Translations under genes and position numbers: made by a program
Shown here: positions 45,271-53,521 of the stretch, piece by piece
Position numbering within the stretch: the first letter of the stretch is position 1
Layout: each line of letters starts with the position of its first letter
The notes under the pieces: model-generated
What the model was told of the DNA's origin: nothing
Databases searched by the model: none
The model's input: the letters and a program-made list of their open reading frames with translations, nothing else
Assembly (NCBI RefSeq): GCF_001519065.1
Contig: NZ_KQ954255.1
Coordinates: 314,870-378,869 of the forward strand
DNA from: Novosphingobium sp. FSW06-99
GTDB taxonomy: Bacteria; Pseudomonadota; Alphaproteobacteria; Sphingomonadales; Sphingomonadaceae
Direction of reading: 5' to 3'
Length of the DNA stretch: 64,000 nucleotides

Positions 45271-45430
45271 TTGGAAATTCCGGCGATTCCGGAATTTCAG
45301 GAAGACGGCACCGGCCCGCTCCCCCACCCGACCACCCATAGGGTACTATCGTAGGGTGGTCGGGTGGGGGAGCGGGCCGGTGCCGTCTTCAAAATTCGCC
45401 CTTTGGCGAATTTTCAATCAGAGTCTGAAC
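45271..45430. repeat. Compound triple-hairpin element with 37-bp perfect arms
   Basis: Three hairpins stand in a row. The first is GAAATTCCGG/CCGGAATTTC (45275-45299). The second has perfect 37-bp arms at 45301-45337 and 45354-45390 with a 16-base loop. The third is AAAATTCGCC/GGCGAATTTT (45391-45414). The outer modules and their order recur at 61.5 kb in a shorter form, so this is a dispersed element. It lies in the 284-base gap between the PepSY gene and the response regulator. A transcript through it would fold very strongly. Confidence 0.85.
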
Positions 45431-45541
45431 AAGAAGCAACTGTCCCATTCCTTGACCGTTCAGGATCAAGGGCGCAAGGATCGGGGCATGAACGGCGCAG
45501 GGCCGCAAGGCCCTTTCGCGAACAAGGGGCAGACAACTTCC

Positions 45542-46204
45542 ATGCGTATCCTGATCGTCGAGGATGAACCCACGCTTGGCCGCCAGTTGAAATCGACGCT
45601 CGAAGCGAACGGTTACGCGGTCGATCTGTCGACCGATGGCGAGGACGGGCATTTCCTGGGGTCGACCGAAGAATATGATGCCGTCGTGCTCGACCTGGGC
45701 CTGCCCGAGATCGACGGCCTGACCGTGCTGGGCATGTGGCGCAAGGAAGGGCGCAAGTTTCCCGTGCTGGTGCTGACCGCGCGCGACAGTTGGTCCGACA
45801 AAGTTGCCGGGCTCGATGCCGGGGCGGACGACTATCTGGCCAAACCGTTCCAGACCGAGGAACTGATCGCCCGCCTGCGCGCGCTGATCCGTCGCGCCTC
45901 TGGCAACACCAGCGCCGAACTGATCGCGGGCGATGTGCGGCTCGACACCCGTTCCGGCCGCGTCACGCTGGCGGGCGAGCCGGTCAAGCTGACCGCGCAG
46001 GAATACAAGCTGTTGTCCTACCTGCTGCACCACAAGGGCAAAGTGGTCAGCCGCACCGAACTGATCGAACACATCTATGATCAGGATTTCGACCGCGATT
46101 CAAACACGATCGAGGTGTTCGTCACGCGCATCCGCAAAAAGCTCGGTCCCGACGTGATCACGACAATCCGTGGCCTCGGTTACAGCCTCAACGAACCCGC
46201 CTGA
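45542..46204 (+). CDS. OmpR/PhoP-family response regulator
   Basis: 220 residues. The receiver domain (1-115) has acidic pocket E7-D8, phospho-acceptor D51 (AVVLDLGLPEIDG) and lysine in LAKPF. The C-terminal winged helix has VKLTAQEYKLLSYLLHHKGKVVSRTELIEHIYDQDFDRDSNTIEVFVTRIRKKLG. It is closest in style to PhoP/QseB. The histidine kinase follows directly. With the PepSY protein upstream this makes a conserved three-gene envelope-sensing unit; the signal is unknown. Confidence 0.95.
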   Translation: MRILIVEDEPTLGRQLKSTLEANGYAVDLSTDGEDGHFLGSTEEYDAVVLDLGLPEIDGLTVLGMWRKEGRKFPVLVLTARDSWSDKVAGLDAGADDYLAKPFQTEELIARLRALIRRASGNTSAELIAGDVRLDTRSGRVTLAGEPVKLTAQEYKLLSYLLHHKGKVVSRTELIEHIYDQDFDRDSNTIEVFVTRIRKKLGPDVITTIRGLGYSLNEPA

Positions 46205-46244
46205 TCGCGCCCCGGCGCCGGTGATCGGGACGGCGGCGGCCGAT

Positions 46245-47636
46245 ATGGCCGCCGCCGCCGAAACCGCGCCCGGTGCCACCGCGCCGCACACCGGATCGCT
46301 GCGGCGGCGCATGCTGTTCATCGCCTTTGCATGGATCTTCGTGCTGCTGCTGGGCGGCGGGCTGGCGCTCGATCGCACGCTGACCGGGCTGGTCACGCGC
46401 AGCTTTGACGATCAGCTCAACTATATGTTGACGGCCATGGTCGCCTCCGCCGAAATCGGCCCCGAAGGCGAAGTCTATTTCAGCCGGGGCCTGGGCGATC
46501 AGCGCTTCCTCGAACCCAACAGCGGGCTCTATTGGCAGATATCGGGCGCCGGGCACGACGAATTCCCTTCACGATCGCTGTGGGACCGCACGCTCAAGCT
46601 GAAAAACGACCACTTCGACAATCAACCCCACATCTATGACAGCAACCAGTTCGAAGGCGAGCCGCTGCGCGTGATCGAACGCTCGGTCATCCTGCCCGGC
46701 AGCGGCACCCTGTGGCAATTCGCCGTCGCCGAAAGCCGCAGCGAACTCGATGCGCAAATCCGCCGCATCCGCGCCATCCTGATCTGGTCGTTCGTCGTGC
46801 TCGGCCTGGGCCTGATCGCCATGGCCGTCGCGCAGACGTATTATGGCCTCGGCCCGTTGCGCCGCGTGCGCCTGGCCATCATGCACTTGCGCGAAGAAGG
46901 CGGATCGCGCCTGACCGAACCGCTGCCCCTCGAAGTGCAACCCCTCGTGCTCGAACTCAACGCCCTGCTCGCCCACTCCGAGCGTCAGGCCGAAGCCGCG
47001 CGCACCCACGCCGGCAACCTGGCCCACGCGCTGAAAACCCCGCTGACCGTCGTGACCAACGCCGCCGCCGCCCACGCCGACGATCTGGCCGAAACCGTCA
47101 CCCGCGAAGCCGCCGTCATGCGCCGTCAGGTCGATCACCACCTGGCCCGCGCCCGCGCCGTCGGCCGCCGCGCCGCCGGACAATCGCGCGCCACCGTGCG
47201 CGAAAGCGTCGCCGCCGTGCTGCGCGCTGTCGAACGCCTGTACCCCCAGGTCCGCTTTGACCTCGACGGCAATCCCGAAGCGCAAGTCGCCGTCGAACGT
47301 CAGGACCTCGACGAAATACTGGGCAACCTGATCGAAAACGCCGCCAAATACGGCGGCGGATCAGTGTTCATCACCGTAGAAGCCAAAACATCAGACGCCC
47401 AACACTGCGACATCTGGATCGAAGACGACGGCATGGGCATCCCCGAAGCCGCCCGCAACCACCTGTTCACCCGCGGCGCCCGCCTCGACACCGGCAAACC
47501 CGGCACCGGCCTCGGCCTCGCCATCGTGCGCGACGTGGTCGAAATCTACGGCGGGTCAATCGAACTGGGCGAAAGCGAGGATCTGGGCGGGTTGTTGGTC
47601 GTGCTACGGCTGCCCAGGGCGCGGCAGGTGAAGTAG
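46245..47636 (+). CDS. Sensor histidine kinase
   Basis: 463 residues from ATG 46245; GTG 46170 or 46221 would add up to 25 residues and no start has a clear ribosome site. Two membrane helices (MLFIAFAWIFVLLLGGGLAL and AILIWSFVVLGLGLIAMAVAQ) enclose a periplasmic sensor of about 140 residues. The H box is LAHALKTPLTVV, the N box LIENAAKYG, G1 EDDGMGIP and G2 GTGLGLAIV. HisKA is short and PhoQ-like. It acts with the adjacent response regulator. Confidence 0.94.
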   Translation: MAAAAETAPGATAPHTGSLRRRMLFIAFAWIFVLLLGGGLALDRTLTGLVTRSFDDQLNYMLTAMVASAEIGPEGEVYFSRGLGDQRFLEPNSGLYWQISGAGHDEFPSRSLWDRTLKLKNDHFDNQPHIYDSNQFEGEPLRVIERSVILPGSGTLWQFAVAESRSELDAQIRRIRAILIWSFVVLGLGLIAMAVAQTYYGLGPLRRVRLAIMHLREEGGSRLTEPLPLEVQPLVLELNALLAHSERQAEAARTHAGNLAHALKTPLTVVTNAAAAHADDLAETVTREAAVMRRQVDHHLARARAVGRRAAGQSRATVRESVAAVLRAVERLYPQVRFDLDGNPEAQVAVERQDLDEILGNLIENAAKYGGGSVFITVEAKTSDAQHCDIWIEDDGMGIPEAARNHLFTRGARLDTGKPGTGLGLAIVRDVVEIYGGSIELGESEDLGGLLVVLRLPRARQVK

Positions 47637-47987
47637 GGGAAGGGGGCCTCCGGCGGGCAAGGGCTATGCCCTTGCATCCCGGGTTCTTTGGTGGGGTTCG
47701 GGTCCGATCCTGAACGTCTGGCTCAGAAGGCCGCCGGGATAAAGCCGCCGCCCATTTGCCCTGCCTGACTCATCGACAATCGCGCGCCAACACTTCACAT
47801 CGCACCCATCCTGTCCCCTCGTTTTCTCGGCCCTGGGTCAGGAACCCGCTGGTTTTTTTGGGTTATTGGGTAATGAGTCCTCGGAGATTGTGTCCTCCGA
47901 ATTCGTGTCCCAGTCCACCAGTGCGAAAATTTACTTGACTCTTAAATCTCTTAATTTTATATTTTTTTAAGATTTTGGAGATTTGGC
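47637..47987. other. 351-base intergenic region with left flank repeat and AT-rich promoter
   Basis: No gene was found. Bases 47645-47689 are a 45-base GC-rich repeat containing the hairpin GGGCAAGGGC/GCCCTTGC, whose inverted near-copy is at 49844-49889. Bases 47930-47985 are strikingly AT-rich (runs of T and A, ATTTTATATTTTTTTAAG), unlike the rest of the window, and probably hold the promoter of the next gene. TTGACT at 47934 could be a -35 box. Confidence 0.6.
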
Positions 47988-48422
47988 ATGCAACAGCGCC
48001 CAATTGAAGTAGATATCGACGTTTATCGCTTCATCGAAGGAAAGCGGACCTCATTCGCCCAATCCCACAATGATATTCTCCGCGTGATCGCAGGCCTAAC
48101 ACCTGCCGTGTCGTCGAACGACAAAGTTGGAATAGATTCGTCCGCAGGGCTTGCATGGACCGGGAAGGGCGTTTCTCTTCCTCATGGCACAAAGCTGCGG
48201 ATGAACTACAACGGTAAGACCCACCATGGTGAAATCTTCAATGGTGCGTGGCATATTGAAGGTGGCATTTACCGCTCCCCATCAGCCGCTGCGGGTGGCG
48301 TTGCGAGATCAAAGCAGGGCCGCCCAGTGTCTTTGGATGGCTGGTCCTACTGGGAGACGCAAACTCCTCATTCAACTCGCTGGAAGCCGATTGCCGAGCT
48401 GCGAACGAAATCAAACACCTAG
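47988..48422 (+). CDS. RAMA-domain protein with SeqA-N-like N-terminus
   Basis: 144 residues. Residues 5-40 (IEVDIDVYRFIEGKRTSFAQSHNDILRVI) resemble the ribbon-helix-helix N-terminus seen in SeqA-like proteins. Residues 60-130 (GVSLPHGTKLRMNYNGKTHHGEIFNGAWHIEGGIYRSPSAAAGGV, WSYWE) form a RAMA/DUF4357-type domain often found next to restriction enzymes and methylases. It therefore probably binds DNA, possibly in a modification-sensitive way. Base composition upstream is AT-rich and the gene sits in a small accessory island. No methylase or nuclease partner was found next to it. Confidence 0.68.
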   Translation: MQQRPIEVDIDVYRFIEGKRTSFAQSHNDILRVIAGLTPAVSSNDKVGIDSSAGLAWTGKGVSLPHGTKLRMNYNGKTHHGEIFNGAWHIEGGIYRSPSAAAGGVARSKQGRPVSLDGWSYWETQTPHSTRWKPIAELRTKSNT

Positions 48423-48465
48423 CCCGGGAATTCCGGGGGCATCTTTGTCGCCAGAATTCCTATGG

Positions 48466-48987
48466 TCATGCGATTACCGGCATTCCGACAATGTAGGGTG
48501 CGAGGCCCTCCGGATAATACTGCATCATGCGCTTGCTGTTTGCTTCAATGATGGGGTCAACCTTGTTTGCCTCGTACCACACATAGGCTGCATCACACAT
48601 GTTTTTGCAGAATTCGACGACCCCATAAATGTAGGCATCGTTGAACTGGCAATTGGTGAAAGATGCCCCGCCAGGCGGGGTGAAAACAACGCGGGCGACG
48701 TTGTGCTGCAGATTGCCAAATCTGCCTTGATGCAGGACGCCACAGCGTATCGAATAAAGATCGTCGGGCGTAACAAAGCTGAAAGCTGTGCCAGTCAGAT
48801 TTGCGGCGCACCAAGCCTTATATTCCTTACCTCCAGCCCTTCCATCTTGTGATGCTAGCGATGCGCATATCGTAGGCAACGCCGAAGCCATGCCAATGGC
48901 AACCAAATGAAGTCCGCCGTTAGCCGCAGCGTTAATCTGATTGAGCAGCGCATACAGCGGCGAAGGGGTCGTCTCCGTCAAATTCAT
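48466..48987 (-). CDS. Hypothetical protein with a possible HEPN R-x4-H motif
   Basis: 173 residues, no signal peptide or clear membrane helix. Visible features are ALPTICASLASQDGRAGGKEYKAWCAANL at residues 35-63 and DDLYSIRCGVLHQGRFGN at 74-91, where R80-C-G-V-L-H85 is an R-x4-H motif of the kind used by HEPN RNases. The rest is mainly helical. Similar unassigned proteins with YxxRCxLLHQG occur in accessory regions. It is convergent with the RAMA gene and has lower GC than the flanks. RNase activity is a hypothesis. Confidence 0.6.
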   Translation of the reverse strand: MNLTETTPSPLYALLNQINAAANGGLHLVAIGMASALPTICASLASQDGRAGGKEYKAWCAANLTGTAFSFVTPDDLYSIRCGVLHQGRFGNLQHNVARVVFTPPGGASFTNCQFNDAYIYGVVEFCKNMCDAAYVWYEANKVDPIIEANSKRMMQYYPEGLAPYIVGMPVIA

Positions 48988-49131
48988 TCTCCCGCTTAAG
49001 CCACGCCAAGTAAATTCCGGAATTCTGTGGACAGCTTACGCATCTCTATTGATGAACCAAAGGTCGGTTTTGACAGGCGAATTGGGTAGAGGTTACGGCT
49101 GCAACTGAGGCGGCTGACGCCTTCGATGGTA

Positions 49132-49449
49132 TCATTGCTGCTGGTCGTCGTCAGTCCACCCCGCAGTGAAGTCCTGCCCGCCATAATACAGACCCAGTAT
49201 CGAAACCTGGACGGCATCGACCGTATAGGCGATCGTCACTCGGCGGCGAAATGGGATGGTGCGGAGGCCGGGGCGAATGTCATCGCGCTGCGTGCCGCGA
49301 TGCGGGAAGGTTGCAAGGGCTTCACATTGTTCGATGATTGCCGTCGTAAAGCGTTCGGCGATGTCTGCTGATGCTTCTTGCGCGATATAGCGGTACAGGG
49401 AGACCAGTTGGGCTTCTGCCGCTGGTGCGAACACAACACGATGCGACAT
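49132..49449 (-). CDS. parE: ParE/RelE-family toxin
   Basis: 105 residues. ParE fold signs: VVFAPAAEAQLVSLYRYIAQEAS, FTTAIIEQCEALATFPHRGTQRDDIRPGLRTIPFRRRVTIAYTVDAVQVSILGLYYGGQ. ParE toxins poison DNA gyrase. Starts 3 bases after the antitoxin stop, as expected. The 144 bases between its stop and the HEPN-like gene show nothing else clear. Confidence 0.92.
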   Translation of the reverse strand: MSHRVVFAPAAEAQLVSLYRYIAQEASADIAERFTTAIIEQCEALATFPHRGTQRDDIRPGLRTIPFRRRVTIAYTVDAVQVSILGLYYGGQDFTAGWTDDDQQQ

Positions 49450-49452
49450 GGG

Positions 49453-49731
49453 TCAGCGCGTTTTGGCGCGCTGCTGGTGTTCGGCGGCCAGCGTGGCCTT
49501 CACGTCGCCGATCGATCGTGCCTGAACAGGGTCAGATTTGAGCCCATCGTAGATGGGTGCGATTTCGTTGCGCAGCCATGATTCAAGCGCTTTGTCGCGG
49601 GCTTGCAGGGCGCGCAGGCCGGCGCGGATCACTTCGCTTTCGCTGGCATATTCGCCCGAGGCGACCTTTGCGCGGACTTGCGCCGCCATTTCGACCGGCA
49701 GTGTAACGCTCAATTGCTGAGTCGTGCGCAT
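49453..49731 (-). CDS. parD: ParD-family antitoxin
   Basis: 92 residues from ATG 49731. The N-terminal ribbon-helix-helix is QQLSVTLPVEMAAQVRAKVASGEYASESEVIRAGLRALQARD, and the C-terminal tail (LRNEIAPIYDGLKSD...) is the toxin-binding part. Upstream in-frame ATG 49785 lacks family homology. It represses the parDE promoter together with the toxin, probably at the GGATTTAATCC palindrome 25 bases upstream. Confidence 0.92.
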   Translation of the reverse strand: MRTTQQLSVTLPVEMAAQVRAKVASGEYASESEVIRAGLRALQARDKALESWLRNEIAPIYDGLKSDPVQARSIGDVKATLAAEHQQRAKTR

Positions 49732-49755
49732 AGGGCTGTCCTTGATGGTTGAATG

Positions 49756-49766
49756 GGATTTAATCC
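49756..49766 (-). promoter_or_regulatory. Possible parDE operator
   Basis: GGATT-T-AATCC is a perfect short palindrome overlapping a TTAAAT-like -10 region, 25 bases before parD. RHH antitoxins bind such short dyads. No binding data. Confidence 0.4.
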
Positions 49767-49843
49767 TATCGACGATGCAGTTCAAGCTGACGATGCAAGT
49801 TGGTCAATCCGGGGCTGATGCGGCCGCTCGGGCGGCGAGAGCA

Positions 49844-49889
49844 AAAGAACCCGGGATGCAAGGGCAGTAGCCCTTGCCCGCCGGAGGCC
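49844..49889. repeat. Right flank repeat, inverted near-copy of 47645-47689
   Basis: Its reverse complement begins GGCCTCCGGCGGGCAAGGGC and continues through GCCCTTGCATCCCGGG to TTCTTT, the same as the left copy apart from two central bases. It lies between parD and the xerC stop. The two copies bracket the whole accessory island in inverted orientation. It could also serve as a terminator hairpin for xerC. Confidence 0.75.
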
Positions 49890-49900
49890 TTTCTTCCCCT

Positions 49901-50797
49901 TCAAGCCCGGGGATGCGCCCCGCGATAGACCTCCAGCAGGCGCGCCGCATCGACGCGGGTGTAGATCTGGGTGGAGGACAGGCTGGCGTGGCCGAGGAGT
50001 TCTTGCAGGCTGCGTAAGTCGGCGCCTGCGCCCAGCAGGTGGGTGGCAAAGCTGTGGCGCAGGGCGTGGGGGGTGGCGGTGGGGGGCAGGCCCAGGGCGA
50101 TGCGGGCGCGGGCCATGGCGCGGCGGATCAGGGCGGGGGACAGGGGGCCGCCTTTGGCGCCGCGGAACAGGGGTTGGTCGCGGGGCAGGGGCCAGGGGAC
50201 CTGGGTGGTGTAGTGGGTGATCGCGTCGCGCACGACGGGCAGGATGGGGATCAGGCGTTGGCGGCCGCCTTTGCCGGTGATCACCATGGCCTCGCCCAGC
50301 GGCAGGATGGCGGGGGTCAGCGCCAGGGCTTCGCCGATGCGCAGGCCTGCGCCATAGAGCAGCAGCAGGACGGCGGTGTCGCGCGCGGCGATCCACGGTT
50401 CGGCGGCGTTGTCGGCGACGGTCTGGGTCAGGTGCTGGGCTTCGTCGGGGGTGACGGGGCGGGGCAGGCCTTTTTTGACGCGCGGGCCGCGCAGTTTGGG
50501 GGCGGCGGCGGGCAGGCCGGCCTGGCTGCGGGCAAAGGCGAGGAAGGCTTTGAGCGCGGACAGTTCGCGCGCGGCGGAAACCTGGCCGATCCCGGCGGCA
50601 CGGCGGGCAGCAAGCTGATCGCGCAGGCCGATGACATCGAGCGTGGACAGGCTGGTCCAGTCGAGCGGGCCCTGGTCGCCCAGCGCGGTCAGCAGGCGGC
50701 GGGCGGTGGCGACATAGGCGCGCACGGTGTGTGGCGAACGGCGGCGGGCGTGGGCGAGGTGGTCGTGCCAGGGCCCAAGGATATCCGCGTGGGTCAT
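49901..50797 (-). CDS. xerC: Tyrosine recombinase XerC
   Basis: 298 residues. SAM-like N-terminal DNA-binding domain (SPHTVRAYVATARRLLTALG); catalytic residues are arginine in GAGLRIGE, lysine in TGKGGRQR, HxxR in HALRHSFATH, histidine in LLGHASLSSTQ and the nucleophile tyrosine in YTRVD. XerC/D-type length and the C-terminal end fit chromosome dimer resolution. ATG 50797 overlaps the hemW stop by 4 bases. It is next to the ParDE/RAMA island but looks like the housekeeping enzyme, not an island integrase. Confidence 0.92.
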   Translation of the reverse strand: MTHADILGPWHDHLAHARRRSPHTVRAYVATARRLLTALGDQGPLDWTSLSTLDVIGLRDQLAARRAAGIGQVSAARELSALKAFLAFARSQAGLPAAAPKLRGPRVKKGLPRPVTPDEAQHLTQTVADNAAEPWIAARDTAVLLLLYGAGLRIGEALALTPAILPLGEAMVITGKGGRQRLIPILPVVRDAITHYTTQVPWPLPRDQPLFRGAKGGPLSPALIRRAMARARIALGLPPTATPHALRHSFATHLLGAGADLRSLQELLGHASLSSTQIYTRVDAARLLEVYRGAHPRA

Positions 50798-51933
50798 GCC
50801 GCGACCAGTTCGCCCAGCAGGCCATCGAGCAGCGGCATGCCGTCGGGGGTGACGATCAGGCGGTCTCCATCGCGACGCACCAGGCCCAGATCGGCGTAGA
50901 ACCGGGCCTTGGTGGGGTTGATCAGCGCATCGTGCGGCAGGGCAAACCGGGTGGACAGCGCGGCCAGATCGACCCCTTCGCCCAGCCGGAGCCCCATCAG
51001 CAACGCTTCGCCGGCTTGTTCGTCGGGGGCCAGCGTGCGTTGTTCGGCCAGGCCGTGGCCGTCGCGAGCGATTGCCGCCAGCCAGTTTTCGGGCTTGCGG
51101 TGGCGGGTGGTCGCCTGGCCCAGTCGGCGGCCATGGGCACCGGGGCCGATCCCGGCGTAATCGCCATAGCGCCAATAGGTCAGATTGTGGCGGCTCTGTT
51201 CCCCGGCGCGGGCGTGGTTGCTGATTTCATAGGCGGGCAGCCCGGCGGCATCGGTCATGGCGCGGGTCAGCGCGAACAGGTCGGCGGCGGCATCGTTGTC
51301 GAGCGGGGTCAACTGCCCCTCGCGCACCAGCGTGGCAAAGCGCGTGCCGGGTTCGATGGTGAGTTGATAGAGCGAGAGGTGCCCGGTGCCGAAGGCCAGC
51401 GCGCGGGCCAATTCGGCCTGCCATTGCGCGGGGGTCTGGCCGGGGCGGGCATAGATCAGATCAAAGCTGACGCGGCCAAAATGGCGCTGGGCGATGTCGA
51501 GTGCGGCCAGCCCTTCGCGGGTGTCGTGCAGGCGACCGAGAAAGCGCAAAGTCTGGTCGTCGAGCGCCTGCAGGCCGAGCGACACGCGGTTGATCCCGGC
51601 ACTGGCCAGCGCGGCAAAGCGCGCCGCCTCGACCGACGAGGGATTGGCCTCCAGCGTGATTTCGATATCGGGATCGAGCGTCCACAGCCGCGCCGCCGCC
51701 GCCAGCAGACCTTCGACCAGTGCGGGTGGCATCAGCGAGGGCGTGCCGCCGCCGAAAAAGATCGAGGTGAGGCGGCGGCCCGGCAGGCGCGCGGCCTCGT
51801 GCGTCATATCGGCGATCAGCGCGGTCAGCCACTGGTCGTGATCGACCCCGTCGCGGACATGGCTGTTGAAATCGCAATAGGGGCACTTTGCGAGGCAGAA
51901 CGGCCAATGGATATAAAGCGCCAGCGGGTCCAT
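50794..51933 (-). CDS. hemW: Radical-SAM haem chaperone HemW
   Basis: 379 residues from ATG 51933 (ATG 51936 is nearer to the AAGGA site, 2 bases). The iron-sulfur motif is C13-x3-C17-x2-C20 followed by D-F, the HemW form and not the C-x-C of true HemN oxidases. IFFGGGTPSLMP and a C-terminal HemW-type winged domain (GLRLGEGVDLAALSTRF, GLVRRDGDRLIVTPDGMPLLDGLLGEL) follow. It inserts haem into respiratory proteins. Confidence 0.93.
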   Translation of the reverse strand: MDPLALYIHWPFCLAKCPYCDFNSHVRDGVDHDQWLTALIADMTHEAARLPGRRLTSIFFGGGTPSLMPPALVEGLLAAAARLWTLDPDIEITLEANPSSVEAARFAALASAGINRVSLGLQALDDQTLRFLGRLHDTREGLAALDIAQRHFGRVSFDLIYARPGQTPAQWQAELARALAFGTGHLSLYQLTIEPGTRFATLVREGQLTPLDNDAAADLFALTRAMTDAAGLPAYEISNHARAGEQSRHNLTYWRYGDYAGIGPGAHGRRLGQATTRHRKPENWLAAIARDGHGLAEQRTLAPDEQAGEALLMGLRLGEGVDLAALSTRFALPHDALINPTKARFYADLGLVRRDGDRLIVTPDGMPLLDGLLGELVAA

Positions 51934-51944
51934 CATGATCCTTC

Positions 51945-52061
51945 AAAGCCCCTCCCCGTGCGGGGAGGGGTTGGGGAGGGGCGTACCGTGGGCGCGCAAG
52001 TGTGCAACCTCCGGGCGTGGTACACCCCCACCCAACCCTCCCCCCGCAGGGGGAGGGCTTT
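51945..52061. repeat. Long imperfect inverted repeat, GC-rich
   Basis: Left arm 51945-51987 (starting AAAGCCCCTCCCC) and right arm 52019-52061 (ending GGGAGGGCTTT) are imperfect reverse complements of 43 bases, each with an inner hairpin. It fills the gap between rdgB and hemW and is related to the element at 31.7 kb. Likely a dispersed REP-like element with terminator effect. Confidence 0.7.
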
Positions 52062-52068
52062 AGTGAGT

Positions 52069-52704
52069 CTAGCCCGGAAACTGGTCGGCGACCAGTTTGG
52101 CAAAGGCATCGGCGCGGTGGCTGATGGCGTGTTTTTCGGCCGGATCGAGTTCGGCGAACGTGCGTGTGTCGCCATGGGGGACGAACACCGGGTCATAGCC
52201 AAAACCCAGCGTGCCGCGCGGGGGCCAGGTCAGCGTGCCGTCGATGCGGCCCTGGTATACGGCTTCGGCGCCATCGGGCCAGGCGATTGCCAGCACGCAG
52301 GAAAACCAGCCGTCGCGGGGGGCATCGGGGCCGAGCTGGGCGAGCTTGCCCTCGACTTTGCCCATCGCCATGTACCAGTCGCGGCCCGGTCCGCCTTCGA
52401 ACACGTCGGCTTCGGCCCAGTCGGCGGTATAGACCCCCGGCGCGCCGCCCAGCGCAGCAACCGACAGGCCCGAATCATCGGCCAGCGCGGGCAGATTGGC
52501 GGCCTGCGCGGCGGCATGCGCCTTGATCAGCGCGTTTTCGACAAAGGTGGTGCCGGTTTCGGCGGGTTCGGGCAGGCCGAGTTCCCCCGCCGACACGCAG
52601 TCAAGCCCATAGGGCGCGAGCAACGCGCGGATTTCACGCAACTTGCCCGCGTTGTGGGTGGCAATCACCAGCTTGCCGGGGCCAAGGCGGCGCGGCGTGC
52701 TCAT
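52069..52704 (-). CDS. rdgB: XTP/dITP pyrophosphatase
   Basis: 211 residues of the Ham1/RdgB family: [14 protein letters not shown] (substrate-binding S/THN-x4-K), [56 protein letters not shown] and SHRADAF. It removes inosine and xanthosine triphosphates from the nucleotide pool. Its ATG overlaps the rph stop by 4 bases, the usual rph-rdgB pairing. Confidence 0.96.
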   Translation of the reverse strand: MSTPRRLGPGKLVIATHNAGKLREIRALLAPYGLDCVSAGELGLPEPAETGTTFVENALIKAHAAAQAANLPALADDSGLSVAALGGAPGVYTADWAEADVFEGGPGRDWYMAMGKVEGKLAQLGPDAPRDGWFSCVLAIAWPDGAEAVYQGRIDGTLTWPPRGTLGFGYDPVFVPHGDTRTFAELDPAEKHAISHRADAFAKLVADQFPG

Positions 52705-53417
52705 TTGCCGAACGCGCGATCCTGCGCCGCAAAGATCTGTGTGCAGCCGATGCGGGCCAGCCGCAGCAGGCGCAGCAGGCCTTCTTCGTCATAGGTCGCG
52801 CCTTCGGCGGTGGCCTGCACTTCGGCGATATGGCCGCCTTCGATCAGCACGAAGTTGGCATCGGCATCGGCGCTGCTGTCTTCGACATAGTCGAGATCGA
52901 GCACCGGGGTGCCGCCGACGATCCCGCACGAGATGGCCGCCACTTTGCGCGGCAGCGGATCGTCCTTGATCAGGCCCTGGGCCATCAGCTTGTCCACCGC
53001 CAGCCGCAGCGCGACCCACGCGCCCGAAATGGCCGCCGTGCGCGTGCCGCCATCGGCCTGGATCACATCGCAATCGAGCGTGATCTGGCGTTCGCCCAGC
53101 TTCTTGAGATCGGTGACGGCGCGCAGTGAACGCCCGATCAGCCGCTGGATTTCCTGCGTGCGGCCCGATTGCTTGCCCTTGGCGGCTTCGCGGCTGCCAC
53201 GGGTGTGGGTGGCGCGGGGCAGCATCGAATATTCCGCGGTGACCCAGCCTTCGCCCTTGCCGCGCAGGAACGGCGGCACGCGTTCCTCGACCGAGGCGGT
53301 GACCAGCACCTTGGTATCGCCAAAGCTGATCAGCACCGATCCTTCGGCGTGCTTGGTGAAACCGGTTTCGATGGTGATAGCACGCATTTCATCAGCGGCA
53401 CGGCCGGAAACTCGCAT
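52701..53417 (-). CDS. rph: Ribonuclease PH
   Basis: 238 residues. [56 protein letters not shown], the phosphate-binding [16 protein letters not shown] and [19 protein letters not shown] are all standard. It trims tRNA 3' ends with phosphate. It is divergent from hrcA with a 104-base gap. Confidence 0.97.
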   Translation of the reverse strand: MRVSGRAADEMRAITIETGFTKHAEGSVLISFGDTKVLVTASVEERVPPFLRGKGEGWVTAEYSMLPRATHTRGSREAAKGKQSGRTQEIQRLIGRSLRAVTDLKKLGERQITLDCDVIQADGGTRTAAISGAWVALRLAVDKLMAQGLIKDDPLPRKVAAISCGIVGGTPVLDLDYVEDSSADADANFVLIEGGHIAEVQATAEGATYDEEGLLRLLRLARIGCTQIFAAQDRAFGK

Positions 53418-53521
53418 GGGGCATGGTCCTTGATTGCGGATAACGCCGCAGCCCTTGGCGTATCCGGCCCCCGACCGCAAGGCTTGTTCCCCGCGCAACA
53501 GGCACTAAGAATGGAACGGTG

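Noticed and set aside
49901..50797. XerC as the integrase of the neighbouring island
   Set aside because: It is in the conserved hemW-xerC order with a 4-base overlap, and its sequence is of the housekeeping XerC type.
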